The notes below the pieces were generated by a model. It ran no database searches. It worked only from the letters and a program-made list of their open reading frames with translations, and was not told the origin of the DNA. Positions 34,641 through 42,907 of a stretch of 64,000 nucleotides of DNA are shown here, one piece after another (position 1 is the first letter of the stretch; the number at the start of each line of letters is the position of its first letter). Where the stretch lies: the NCBI GenBank assembly GCA_023100825.1, contig CP095846.1:62001-126000 (forward strand), in the 5' to 3' direction. The DNA is from Nocardioidaceae bacterium SCSIO 66511 (GTDB taxonomy: Bacteria; Actinomycetota; Actinomycetes; Propionibacteriales; Nocardioidaceae). The position numbers were made by a program, and so were the translations under genes.

Positions 34641-35890
34641 GTCGGGTGACAACGGATGTCGTCGTTGTCGGTGCTGGTGCGGTCGGCGCGTCCGTCGCAT
34701 ACGAACTCGCCGACGGTGGAGCCGATGTCGTCCTACTGGACGCAAACCCCCGGGTCGGTGACGGATGTTCAGCGGCAAACGCCGGCCTGCTGACCCCGAG
34801 TCACGTCGAGCCGCTCGCCAACTCCGCGAACGTCATCGCCGGCGCGCGCTCGATAGTGCGCCCGTCGGGACCGTTCGCGATGAGCCCGCGGCCCCAGCTG
34901 ATGCCGTGGATGATGCGGTTCCTCGGCTCGGTCGGCCCCAAGCAGGTGGCGTTGCGCGCGGCACGGCTCAAGGAGCTCGCCGCGTACAGCCTTCGACTGC
35001 ATCACTCCTACGCCACCGCAGGGTTGGGATCCGGACTCGCATCGACCGGCGTCCTAGACGTGTACTCGACCCAGAAGAGTTTCGATCGCGCCAGCTCGGC
35101 ACTTGGCGAGACCAACCGCGTACGCGTGCTGGACGCAGCCGGTGCACGCCGCGAACAGCCGTCGCTCGGTGAGGTGAGGGGAGCTGTGCACCATCTAGGG
35201 GAGGCGCACTGCGACGGCCGGCAGTTCGTCGGTGCGGTCAGCGAAGCCGCGCGCCGTGCGGGTGCCGTCGTCCGGCTCGGCCAGGCCGTCACCGGTGTGC
35301 TCGTCCGCAATGGCCGAGTGCTCGGCGTCGAGACCACCGATGGTCGCATCGATGCCGAACACGTTGTCATTGCCGGTGGGGTCGGGAGTTCTCGTCTCGT
35401 TCGGTCGGTCGGCCATCGACTTCCGATGCAGGCGGGCAAGGGATACGTGATCGATGTCGAGGCCAGCGGACCCGCGCCGTCGATCCCGATCTCGTTCAAG
35501 GATCTGCGGGTTGTGGCGACGCCGTATCCGGACCGACTTCGAATCTGCGGAACCTTCGAGCTGACCGGTGACGACCGCTCGATCGACGATCGACGAATCC
35601 GCTCGGTTTTGGATGGTGCGCGGGGAATGCTCCCGTCGCTTCGGGTCGAAAGCGTCCTACAGGCCCGTGCGGGACTTCGCCCGTGCAGCCCAGACGGCCT
35701 TCCTTACATCGGGCGTACGCGCACGACAGAGAACCTGGTCTTCGCCACCGGGCACGGCATGTGGGGCCTGACTCTCGCGCCGGTCACGGGACGACTGGTG
35801 GCGAAGGGGATCCTCGACGAAGCGCCGACGCTCAATGAGGCGGCGCTGTCGCCGGATCGGTTTCGACCGCTGCTCACCCCCGCTGCCTGA
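34637..35890 (+). CDS. FAD-dependent D-amino-acid dehydrogenase/oxidase (DAO family)
   Basis: A 417-residue flavoenzyme of the DadA/DAO family. The FAD Rossmann motif is VVVGAGAVGASVAYELADGG (GxGxxG at residues 12-17). The substrate half ends with GLRPCSPDGLPYIGRTRTT and FATGHGMWGLTLAPVTGRLV. It would oxidise a D-amino acid to a 2-oxo acid and ammonia. The ATGA overlap with the deacylase completes the operon. Substrate preference is not deducible. The protein is longer than glycine oxidase and of DadA-like length. Confidence 0.85.
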   Translation: MSRVTTDVVVVGAGAVGASVAYELADGGADVVLLDANPRVGDGCSAANAGLLTPSHVEPLANSANVIAGARSIVRPSGPFAMSPRPQLMPWMMRFLGSVGPKQVALRAARLKELAAYSLRLHHSYATAGLGSGLASTGVLDVYSTQKSFDRASSALGETNRVRVLDAAGARREQPSLGEVRGAVHHLGEAHCDGRQFVGAVSEAARRAGAVVRLGQAVTGVLVRNGRVLGVETTDGRIDAEHVVIAGGVGSSRLVRSVGHRLPMQAGKGYVIDVEASGPAPSIPISFKDLRVVATPYPDRLRICGTFELTGDDRSIDDRRIRSVLDGARGMLPSLRVESVLQARAGLRPCSPDGLPYIGRTRTTENLVFATGHGMWGLTLAPVTGRLVAKGILDEAPTLNEAALSPDRFRPLLTPAA

Positions 35891-35906
35891 TCGGCGCACG
35901 GCGCGG

Positions 35907-36146
35907 TCAGGCGCTTCGAGCCTCCATGCGCTGATCGCGGGGAAGAAGTTCGGTGATGGGGACTGCGTAGAACTCGGCCAGCTCATACAGGCGCTGAACC
36001 GATACGGCGCGGTCGCCGCGCTCGTACGAACTGACGACGACGGCCTTCCAGCGACCGCGTGATCGCTGCTCGACGCCCTTCAGGGAAAGTCCGTGCCGCT
36101 GTCGGATCGCACGCAGCCGCTGCCCTACTGCCTTGGCATACTCCAT
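35907..36146 (-). CDS. Small XRE-type helix-turn-helix regulator
   Basis: A 79-residue DNA-binding protein consisting mostly of one Cro/XRE helix-turn-helix: VGQRLRAIRQRHGLSLKGVE, then the recognition helix AVVVSSYERGDRAVSVQRLY, then LAEFYAVPITELLP. The size fits a conserved actinobacterial class that includes BldD-like N-terminal domains. I use the ATG at 36146. A TTG at 36155 would add three residues. It is convergent with the D-amino-acid operon and has a 300-bp region without genes on its upstream side. Confidence 0.8.
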   Translation of the reverse strand: MEYAKAVGQRLRAIRQRHGLSLKGVEQRSRGRWKAVVVSSYERGDRAVSVQRLYELAEFYAVPITELLPRDQRMEARSA

Positions 36147-36452
36147 GTTCCGCAAGAGGTCACTCCACTTGTAAATATCGGTTACTGAAGAGTACCCGCT
36201 ACCAGGCTCGACCGTCCTGTTGCCGTCTCATGCGCTGGATTTCGTGTGGAATCCGTCGTATGTGCCTGGTTCAACGACGATCCCACAGGTGAGGGTCAGT
36301 CCGGAATGCCCCAGCCGGTGGCCATGCGTCCACCGTCGACACCCTCCACCGTTCGAGCGCAGACTTCGTCACGATGTGCCGACGCGCGCTCGACGCAGGT
36401 GGAGTATGGGCACCGCGTCAGAGGCGCTTGCCCCGTCGCTCGCAGTAACGAG
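36147..36452. other. Intergenic region without a supported gene
   Basis: These 306 bp separate the XRE gene's start from the ROK gene's end. An AT-rich stretch at 36165-36200 probably holds the XRE promoter. The plus-strand frame through here (36220-36609) is Arg/Pro/Ser-rich, runs antisense into the ROK gene and is not convincing. I see no terminator hairpin of note. Confidence 0.4.
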
Positions 36453-37649
36453 TCAGGCGCGGGAACGCTGTACGTACGCGTCGACCGCCTCGGGTGCGAG
36501 CACCGAGTCGATGACCATGGCGCTGGCGCCGAGTACGCCCGCCTCGACCCCGGTTTTGGAGGTGACGATCTGGAGCCCGGTGGTCGCAAGCGGCAGCGAG
36601 CGTTGGTAGACGATCTCGCGTACGCCGGCGAGCAGGAACTCACCGGCTTCGGCAAGCTTGCCGCCGAGCACGATGATCGAGGGGTTGAGCAGGCTCACGC
36701 AGGTGGCGAGCACCGTTCCGATATCGCGACCCGCCTGGCGTACGGCGTGCACGGCGCGTACGTCGCCGCCGCGTACGGCATCGACGATGTCCTGCAGGGT
36801 CTCTGCGTTGCTGCCGGACTCGCGAAGATGGGCGGCGATGGCAGGTCCGGCGGCGATCGCCTCGAGGCACCCGGTGTTGCCGCATCGGCAGACGACCTCC
36901 TCGGCGGTACTCGACGCGACCCGTACGTGCCCGAGGTCGCCCGCCGATCCTTGCGCGCCGCGATCGAGCCGACCGTCGGTGATGATCCCCGAGCCGATTC
37001 CGGTCGCCACCTTCACGAACAGCAGATGTTCGTGGACCGACCACTCCTTGGCGTGCTCGCCCAGCGCCATCAGGTTGACGTCGTTGTCGACGAGGATCGT
37101 CGTGTCGAACGTCTTGCCGAGGTGCCCGGGTACGTCGAAGGCGTCCCAGCCCGGCATGATCGGTGGGTTCGTCGGCTTGCCGGTCGCGTGCTCAACGGGC
37201 CCCGGAATGCCGACGCCGATACCGGCGAGCTCGGCATGTTCGGTCTCCTCGAGCATCGCCGTCGCCTCCGCAGCAACCGTGTCGAGCACGGCAACGGGTC
37301 CGTCGGCGATCGTCATGTCGAGAGTCTTCTCCGCCAACAGCTGACCGCCGAGATCGGTGAGAGCGACGCTCATATGGGTCGCTCCGAGGTCGACGGCGAG
37401 TACGGCGCGCGCGGAGGTGTTCCAGGCAAACCGGGCAGCCGGGCGTCCGCCGGTGTGCGCGGTGCCGCCGATCGGTGCGATCAACCCGGCCGCGAGCAGA
37501 GCATCGACGCGCTGGGTGATCGTCGAGCGCGCCAGCCCGGTCACCTGGGCCAGTTCCGCGCGGGTGCGCGGCTGGCCGTCACGCAGGAGCTGGAACAGGT
37601 CACCCGCACCGGGTGCCGCCCCCGGGCCCGAGGTCGGTACTGGGGACAT
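36453..37649 (-). CDS. ROK-family transcriptional regulator
   Basis: A 398-residue ROK regulator. The N-terminal winged helix (RTRAELAQVTGLARSTITQR) is fused to a sugar-kinase-like domain with the ATP motif AVDLGATHMS, the glycine-rich GIGVGIPGPVEH and the zinc-binding signature CRCGNTGCLE. ROK regulators bind a sugar and release DNA. It is divergent from the RbsACB-like sugar transporter operon, so it probably represses it. I prefer the ATG at 37649 because AGAGGT lies just before it. The ATG at 37664 is the alternative. Confidence 0.87.
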   Translation of the reverse strand: MSPVPTSGPGAAPGAGDLFQLLRDGQPRTRAELAQVTGLARSTITQRVDALLAAGLIAPIGGTAHTGGRPAARFAWNTSARAVLAVDLGATHMSVALTDLGGQLLAEKTLDMTIADGPVAVLDTVAAEATAMLEETEHAELAGIGVGIPGPVEHATGKPTNPPIMPGWDAFDVPGHLGKTFDTTILVDNDVNLMALGEHAKEWSVHEHLLFVKVATGIGSGIITDGRLDRGAQGSAGDLGHVRVASSTAEEVVCRCGNTGCLEAIAAGPAIAAHLRESGSNAETLQDIVDAVRGGDVRAVHAVRQAGRDIGTVLATCVSLLNPSIIVLGGKLAEAGEFLLAGVREIVYQRSLPLATTGLQIVTSKTGVEAGVLGASAMVIDSVLAPEAVDAYVQRSRA

Positions 37650-37752
37650 GTGTACCTCTGTCATCTCGTCAGAATGGCCGCCTCGTTGCGACTCAAAACA
37701 CAGATTAGCCGAACGAGGGGGATTCTACCGACGAGCATCGACATACTTTCGC

Positions 37753-37789
37753 TTGCGATCCGTCATAAGTGGTGTCTAAGATCACGCCA
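37753..37789 (+). promoter_or_regulatory. Candidate promoter with leaderless start
   Basis: TTGCGA at 37753-37758 and TAAGAT at 37777-37782 are separated by 18 bp. The ATG at 37789 begins six bases after the -10 element, where transcription would start. No Shine-Dalgarno sequence precedes it, as in leaderless actinobacterial genes. A 7-bp inverted pair (CCTCGTT at 37681-37687, AACGAGG at 37712-37718) lies upstream as a possible ROK site. Confidence 0.45.
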
Positions 37790-39321
37790 TGTCGGCCCAG
37801 ACCCCTCAGGCACCCTCCGATGCCCCGCTGCTCGCGATGCGCGGTATCGTGAAGGAGTTTCCTGGCGTTCGCGCGCTCGACGGCGTGGATCTCGACGTAC
37901 GCGCCGGCGAGGTGCACTGCCTGCTCGGCCAGAACGGCGCCGGAAAGTCGACCCTGATCAAGGTGCTCGCAGGCGCCCACAGCATCGACGGTGGAGAGAT
38001 CCGTTGGAACGATGAGGTGCAGCAGATCAGCTCGCCGCAGCAGGCGATCGACCTCGGCGTCGCGACGATCTATCAGGAACTCGACCTGATCGACGGGCTC
38101 TCCGTGGCCGAGAACATCTTCCTCGGGCACGAGCTCGCGACGGCGGGCTTCACCCGCAGGTCCGACGCCGCACAGGCGACCCGTGAGCTGATGCGGCGAC
38201 TCGGTCACCCGGAGATTCGGCCCGGTCGTGAGGTCGGCGGTCTTCCGGCGGCGGGTAAACAGATCGTGTCGATGGCCAGGGCGCTGTCCCATGACGCCAA
38301 GGTGATCGTGATGGACGAGCCGACCGCCGCGCTCGACTCGGACGAGACCGATGGGTTGTTCCGGGTGATCGAAGGTCTGCAGGCCGACGGCGCCGCGATC
38401 ATCTACATCTCGCACCGGCTGGAGGAGATCCGTCGCATCGGCGACCGCATCACCGTGCTCAAGGACGGCCGCACCGTCGGCACGAACCTCCCGGCCGCAA
38501 CAACCGAGACGAATGACCTGATCAGCATGATGACCGGTCGGTCGATCGAGTACGTCTTCCCCGACAAGTTGGCCGACACGTCTGACGCCGATCCGCTCGT
38601 ACGAGTCGAGGGGCTGAGCCGCAAGGGCGAGTTCAGCGATGTGTCGTTCGACGTACGTCCCGGCGAGATCGTCGGCCTGGCAGGTCTGGTCGGCGCCGGA
38701 CGAAGCGAGATCCTGGAAACCGTCTACGGAGCCCGCAAGCCGGACACCGGAACCGTCACGATCGATGGTCGGCGGCTGCGGCCGGGCTCGGTCGCGGCGG
38801 CGGTCGCCGCCGGGGTCGGGCTGTGCCCGGAGGAGCGCAAGTACCAAGGCTTGGTACTCGACGACGCGATCTACCGAAACATCACCATGCCGACGTTCGG
38901 CCGATTCGCTCGGTTCGGGTTCACCCGGGCCGGCGCCGAACGCCGGGCGGCGAGTGACGCGGCCGGATCGGTCGATCTGCGGCCGGCCGACACCGACCGC
39001 GTCACTCGCACGCTCTCCGGCGGCAACCAACAGAAGGTCATGCTCGCGCGCTGGCTGCTGCGCGACTGTCGCGTACTCATGCTCGACGAGCCCACCCGCG
39101 GCGTCGATGTCGGTGCGCGCAGTGAGATCTATGCGTTGATCCGCGAGCTCGCCGACACCGGGGTGGCGGTGATCGTCGTCTCCAGCGAGATCGAAGAGGT
39201 CCTCGGGATGGCCGATCGCGTCCTGGTCATCTCCGACGGCCGCATCGCGCACGAAGCGACCAGCGGTGACATCGACGAGCACGAGGTACTCGACCTCGTG
39301 ATGGAAGGGAGAGTCGCGTGA
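37789..39321 (+). CDS. Sugar ABC transporter ATPase, RbsA/XylG-like
   Basis: A 510-residue protein with two tandem ABC ATPase halves, as in RbsA and XylG. The first half has Walker A GQNGAGKST (47-55), a degenerate signature (VGGLPAAGKQ) and Walker B IVMDEPTAA. The second half has GLAGLVGAGRSE in place of a full Walker A, signature LSGGNQQK and LMLDEPTRGVD. It powers uptake of a sugar, with the permease overlapping by 4 bp (GTGA). It is the first gene of the ROK-linked operon and may be translated from a leaderless mRNA. Confidence 0.92.
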   Translation: MSAQTPQAPSDAPLLAMRGIVKEFPGVRALDGVDLDVRAGEVHCLLGQNGAGKSTLIKVLAGAHSIDGGEIRWNDEVQQISSPQQAIDLGVATIYQELDLIDGLSVAENIFLGHELATAGFTRRSDAAQATRELMRRLGHPEIRPGREVGGLPAAGKQIVSMARALSHDAKVIVMDEPTAALDSDETDGLFRVIEGLQADGAAIIYISHRLEEIRRIGDRITVLKDGRTVGTNLPAATTETNDLISMMTGRSIEYVFPDKLADTSDADPLVRVEGLSRKGEFSDVSFDVRPGEIVGLAGLVGAGRSEILETVYGARKPDTGTVTIDGRRLRPGSVAAAVAAGVGLCPEERKYQGLVLDDAIYRNITMPTFGRFARFGFTRAGAERRAASDAAGSVDLRPADTDRVTRTLSGGNQQKVMLARWLLRDCRVLMLDEPTRGVDVGARSEIYALIRELADTGVAVIVVSSEIEEVLGMADRVLVISDGRIAHEATSGDIDEHEVLDLVMEGRVA

Positions 39322-40373
39322 GCGACCGTACGACGTCGGCCGACCCACCGGCCGCTGCGGACGACGACGCAGTATCCGGCGCCAACGGCCCCGAGGGATC
39401 GAGTTCGCGCGAGCGTACGCTTCCGCCCGGGGTCGTACGCAATCTCGGCCTCGTGATCGCGCTGCTGATCCTGTGCATCGTGGGCACCATCACCGCGGGC
39501 GACCGGTTCGCCTCCACCGACAACGTGCTCACCATCCTGCGGCTCGCGGCGACCCTCGGCGTCGTCTCGATCGGGATGACCTTCGTGATCACCGGAGGCG
39601 GTATCGACCTCTCCGTCGGCGCGGTGCTGGCGCTCGCGTCGGTCTGGGCGACCACGAGCGGCACGCTGCAGATCGCCGAGGACTTCCATTGGATCGTGAT
39701 CGTCACGACGGCGTTACTCGTCGGGGCCGGAGCAGGGGCAGTCAACGGTGTGCTCATCTCGTACGGGCGCGTCGTACCGTTCATAGCCACGTTGGCGATG
39801 TTGGCGAGTGCCCGCGGACTCGCCGAGCTGCTGTCCGACCGGCAGACCCAGATCGTCAGCAATACCGGCTTCTTCGACTTCTTCGGCGCCGAGCCCCTCG
39901 GCATCCCGGTGCTCGTGCTGATCTTCGCCGCGGTTGCTGCGCTCGGCTGGGTACTGCTGAACCGGACGACGTTCGGGCGCCGCACGTTCGCGGTCGGCGG
40001 TAACCCCGAGGCCGCGCGGCTCGCGGGCATCAAGGTGCAGCGGCACACGCTCTACCTCTACGCACTCGCCGGACTCTGCGCCGGCATCGGTGCGGTGATG
40101 CTGATCGCACGCACCACAACGGGCACCTCGACCCACGGCACGCTGTTGGAGCTGGACGCCATCGCTGCGGTGGTCATCGGCGGCACGCTGTTGTCCGGTG
40201 GACGCGGGTCGATCGTGGGCACGGTGCTCGGCGTACTCATCCTGACGACGCTGACCAACCTGTTCATCCTCAACAACATGTCCATCTCGGCGCAGTCGGT
40301 GGCCAAGGGCGCGATCATCGTCGTCGCTGTGCTGCTGCAGCAATGGCTCGCCCGACGCGATCGAGCTACCTAG
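39318..40373 (+). CDS. Sugar ABC transporter permease, RbsC-like
   Basis: A 351-residue permease with about eight to ten membrane helices after a 35-residue polar N-terminus rich in Asp and Ala. The GGGIDLSVGAVLALASVWAT segment and the cytoplasmic GRRTFAVGGNPEAARLAGIK (the conserved contact with the ATPase) are typical of the RbsC family. GTG 39318 overlaps the ATPase stop and follows GGAAGGGAGAG. It forms the channel for the sugar handled by this locus. Confidence 0.92.
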   Translation: MSDRTTSADPPAAADDDAVSGANGPEGSSSRERTLPPGVVRNLGLVIALLILCIVGTITAGDRFASTDNVLTILRLAATLGVVSIGMTFVITGGGIDLSVGAVLALASVWATTSGTLQIAEDFHWIVIVTTALLVGAGAGAVNGVLISYGRVVPFIATLAMLASARGLAELLSDRQTQIVSNTGFFDFFGAEPLGIPVLVLIFAAVAALGWVLLNRTTFGRRTFAVGGNPEAARLAGIKVQRHTLYLYALAGLCAGIGAVMLIARTTTGTSTHGTLLELDAIAAVVIGGTLLSGGRGSIVGTVLGVLILTTLTNLFILNNMSISAQSVAKGAIIVVAVLLQQWLARRDRAT

Positions 40374-40439
40374 CCCGACCGCCTCACCTACGCAGTCCCG
40401 ATCCAACACCTCATCCGCACATTCCCACGAGGAGCACCG

Positions 40440-41480
40440 ATGTTCCGAACAAACCGCCGACTCATCGCAACCGTCGGGCTGATGGCCTCCGCCGCGATCG
40501 TGGCAACCGGCTGTACGAACTCCAGCGATGACGACGAAGGCGGCAACAACGCCAACACCGCGACCAGCAACAACGATGAGCCAGGCAAGACGGTGACGAT
40601 CGGGTTCTCCGGACCGGCTCCCGACCACGGCTGGCTCGGCGCGATCACCAAGGCAGCCAAGGCCGAGGCGAGCGAGTACGAGGACATCGACCTGAAGGTC
40701 GCCGAGGGCGGCACCGACATCAACCAGCAGGTCTCGCAGGTCGAGACGTTCATCAACGACAAGGTCGACGCGATCGTGCTGTTGCCGATCGACGGTGCCG
40801 CGTTGACCGACGTCGCACTGAAGGCGATGGACGCCGGCATCCCGGTCGTCAACGTCGACCGCGAGTTCAGCTCGCCGTTCGCCGCTCGTACGACGGTCCT
40901 CGGTGACAACTACGGCATGGGCGTCTCCGCCGGGCACTACATCTGCGAGCAGGCCGACGGTGACAGCGACGCCGTGGTGGCCGAGATCGCCGGTATCGAC
41001 TCACTGCCGTTGACCCAGGACCGCTCGAAGGGCTTCAAGGACGCCCTCGATGACTGCGGCCTCGATGTCGACAACCGCGTGGCCGCGGACTTCACCGTCG
41101 AAGGCGGACAGAAGGCCGCGTCGAACCTGCTCCAGGCGGCGCCGGAGATCGACTACCTCTGGAATCACGACGACGACCAGGGCGTCGGTGTCATGGCCGC
41201 CATCGAGGAGGCCGGCCGCGATGAGTTCACCATGATCGGCGGCGCCGGCTCGAAGAACATGATGGACCTGATCAAGGCCGACAACTCGGTGATCAAGGCG
41301 ACCGTCCTCTACCCGGCAACCCAGGCCGCCGACGGCATCCGTCTGGCCCGCCTGATCGCGCAGGACAAGGCGATGGCCGATCTGGTCGAGGTGGAGATCC
41401 CGCGGACGATCACACTCTCGGCGCCGGTCGTCACCAAGGACAACGTCGACGACTACATCGACGCAGCGTTCGAATCCTGA
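40440..41480 (+). CDS. Sugar-binding lipoprotein, RbsB-like
   Basis: A 346-residue substrate-binding protein with a lipoprotein signal (GC at residues 24-25, Cys25 the likely lipid site) and a Ser/Asp/Asn-rich linker. The binding domain begins KTVTIGFSGPAPDHGWLGAI and has DAIVLLPIDGAALTDVALKA, VPVVNVDREF-like GIPVVNVDREFSS and WNHDDDQGVGVMAAIEEAG, all typical of class B pentose/hexose binders. GAGGAG precedes the ATG at 40440. Specificity cannot be read from the sequence. It is third in the ROK-controlled operon. Confidence 0.92.
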   Translation: MFRTNRRLIATVGLMASAAIVATGCTNSSDDDEGGNNANTATSNNDEPGKTVTIGFSGPAPDHGWLGAITKAAKAEASEYEDIDLKVAEGGTDINQQVSQVETFINDKVDAIVLLPIDGAALTDVALKAMDAGIPVVNVDREFSSPFAARTTVLGDNYGMGVSAGHYICEQADGDSDAVVAEIAGIDSLPLTQDRSKGFKDALDDCGLDVDNRVAADFTVEGGQKAASNLLQAAPEIDYLWNHDDDQGVGVMAAIEEAGRDEFTMIGGAGSKNMMDLIKADNSVIKATVLYPATQAADGIRLARLIAQDKAMADLVEVEIPRTITLSAPVVTKDNVDDYIDAAFES

Positions 41481-41569
41481 TCGGTCAGCAAGCCGACGGC
41501 GTCTCGGGGCCAACTCGCCGTGCGTCGTCTGTAGCCGAAGGGGGCATCGACTATGAGGAGGGCAGCACG

Positions 41570-42760
41570 ATGAGTGCAGGACGACCAGTGTCAGAGCTGG
41601 GCATCGGGATGGTCGGGTACGCGTTCATGGGCGCCGCCCATTCGCACGCCTGGCGTACGGCGCCGGAGTTCTTCGAGCTACCGGCTCGACCGCGGCTGCG
41701 GGCACTCGCCGGGCGAAACGTCGATGCGGCGCAGGCGACGGCCGACCGGTTCGAATGGGAGTCCGTGACGCCGAGGTGGCAGGACCTCCTCGAGCGCGAC
41801 GACATCGACCTGATCGACATCTGTACGCCCGGCGACACCCATGCGGAGATTGCGATCGCCGCACTGGAGGCCGGTAAGCACGTGCTGTGCGAGAAGCCGT
41901 TGGCGAACACGGTCGAGGAAGCGGTTCGGATGGCGAAGGCCGCCGAAACCGCTGCCGAGACCTCCGGCGCGCGAGCGATGGTCGGCTTCACGTACCGGCG
42001 TACGCCCGCGGTCGCGTACGCGCGGCAGCTGGTCGCCGACGGACGGATCGGCGAGATCCGCCACATCCGTGCGCAGTACCTGCAGGACTGGCTGTCCGAC
42101 GAGAACTCCCCGCTCACCTGGCGGCTCGACAAGTCGAAGGCGGGCTCCGGCGCGCTCGGCGACATCGGGGCACATATCGTCGATCTGGCGCAGTTCGTGT
42201 CGGGTGACAAGGTCGCGCGGGTCAACGGCATGCTCGAGACGTTCGTGACCACGAGGCCGATCGAGGGCGAGGCGTCGGGCATCGGCGGCATCGGATCCGC
42301 AGACACACAGCGTGGGCCGGTCACCGTCGACGATGCGGTCGCGTTCCTGGCTCGCTTCGAGACCGGAGCGTTCGCGACGTTCGAGGCGACCCGCTACGCC
42401 AATGGACGGCGTAACGGTCTTCGGCTCGAGATCAACGGTACGAAGGGCTCACTCGCCTTCGACTTCGAGGACATGAACGTCCTGAACTTCTACGACGCTA
42501 CGCAGCCAAGTAGTGAACAGGGCTTCAGACGCATCGTCGTCACCCAGCCCGAGCACCCGTACCTGGAGGCCTGGTGGCCGCCCGGGCACGGCCTCGGGTA
42601 CGAACACGGCTTCACCCACCAGGTCGTCGATCTCGTCACCGATCTGGCGGCGGGCCGTCAGCCGCGGCCGTCGTTCGCCGACGGTCTACGTGTCCAGCAG
42701 GTTCTCTCGGCCGTCGAATGCAGCGCTGCAGACGGCGGCTGGAAGGCGGTCGCCGAATAG
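41570..42760 (+). CDS. Gfo/Idh/MocA-family oxidoreductase
   Basis: A 396-residue NAD(P)-dependent sugar dehydrogenase. The Rossmann start is IGMVGYAFMGAAHSHAW, the conserved lysine lies in CEKPLANTVEEAV, and the substrate half contains GDIGAHIVDLAQFVSGD with the His pair usual for the family. Members oxidise or reduce sugar or inositol hydroxyls, often at C3. GAGGAGGG precedes the ATG at 41570. Its neighbours are a sugar importer, a DUF1080 protein and a sugar-isomerase-like enzyme, so oxidation of a glycoside to its 3-keto form is a fair hypothesis. Confidence 0.88.
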   Translation: MSAGRPVSELGIGMVGYAFMGAAHSHAWRTAPEFFELPARPRLRALAGRNVDAAQATADRFEWESVTPRWQDLLERDDIDLIDICTPGDTHAEIAIAALEAGKHVLCEKPLANTVEEAVRMAKAAETAAETSGARAMVGFTYRRTPAVAYARQLVADGRIGEIRHIRAQYLQDWLSDENSPLTWRLDKSKAGSGALGDIGAHIVDLAQFVSGDKVARVNGMLETFVTTRPIEGEASGIGGIGSADTQRGPVTVDDAVAFLARFETGAFATFEATRYANGRRNGLRLEINGTKGSLAFDFEDMNVLNFYDATQPSSEQGFRRIVVTQPEHPYLEAWWPPGHGLGYEHGFTHQVVDLVTDLAAGRQPRPSFADGLRVQQVLSAVECSAADGGWKAVAE

Positions 42761-42907
42761 CCGCATGACGGACGCATCTCGGTGGCGTCCACGAGACAGG
42801 ACCAGTCGTACGCCCGTTCCGTTCCTCTGGAGGATCCCGTGCCCACCGATCGATTCCGTAGAGCTCACCGCGACGCCGACCAGACTCGACCGAAGGTGAG
42901 TTGACCG

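Noticed and set aside
36220-36609. Plus-strand open frame of 129 codons before and into the ROK gene
   Set aside because: It is antisense to the ROK gene for much of its length, has Arg/Ser/Pro-rich composition without a fold, and no ribosome binding site.
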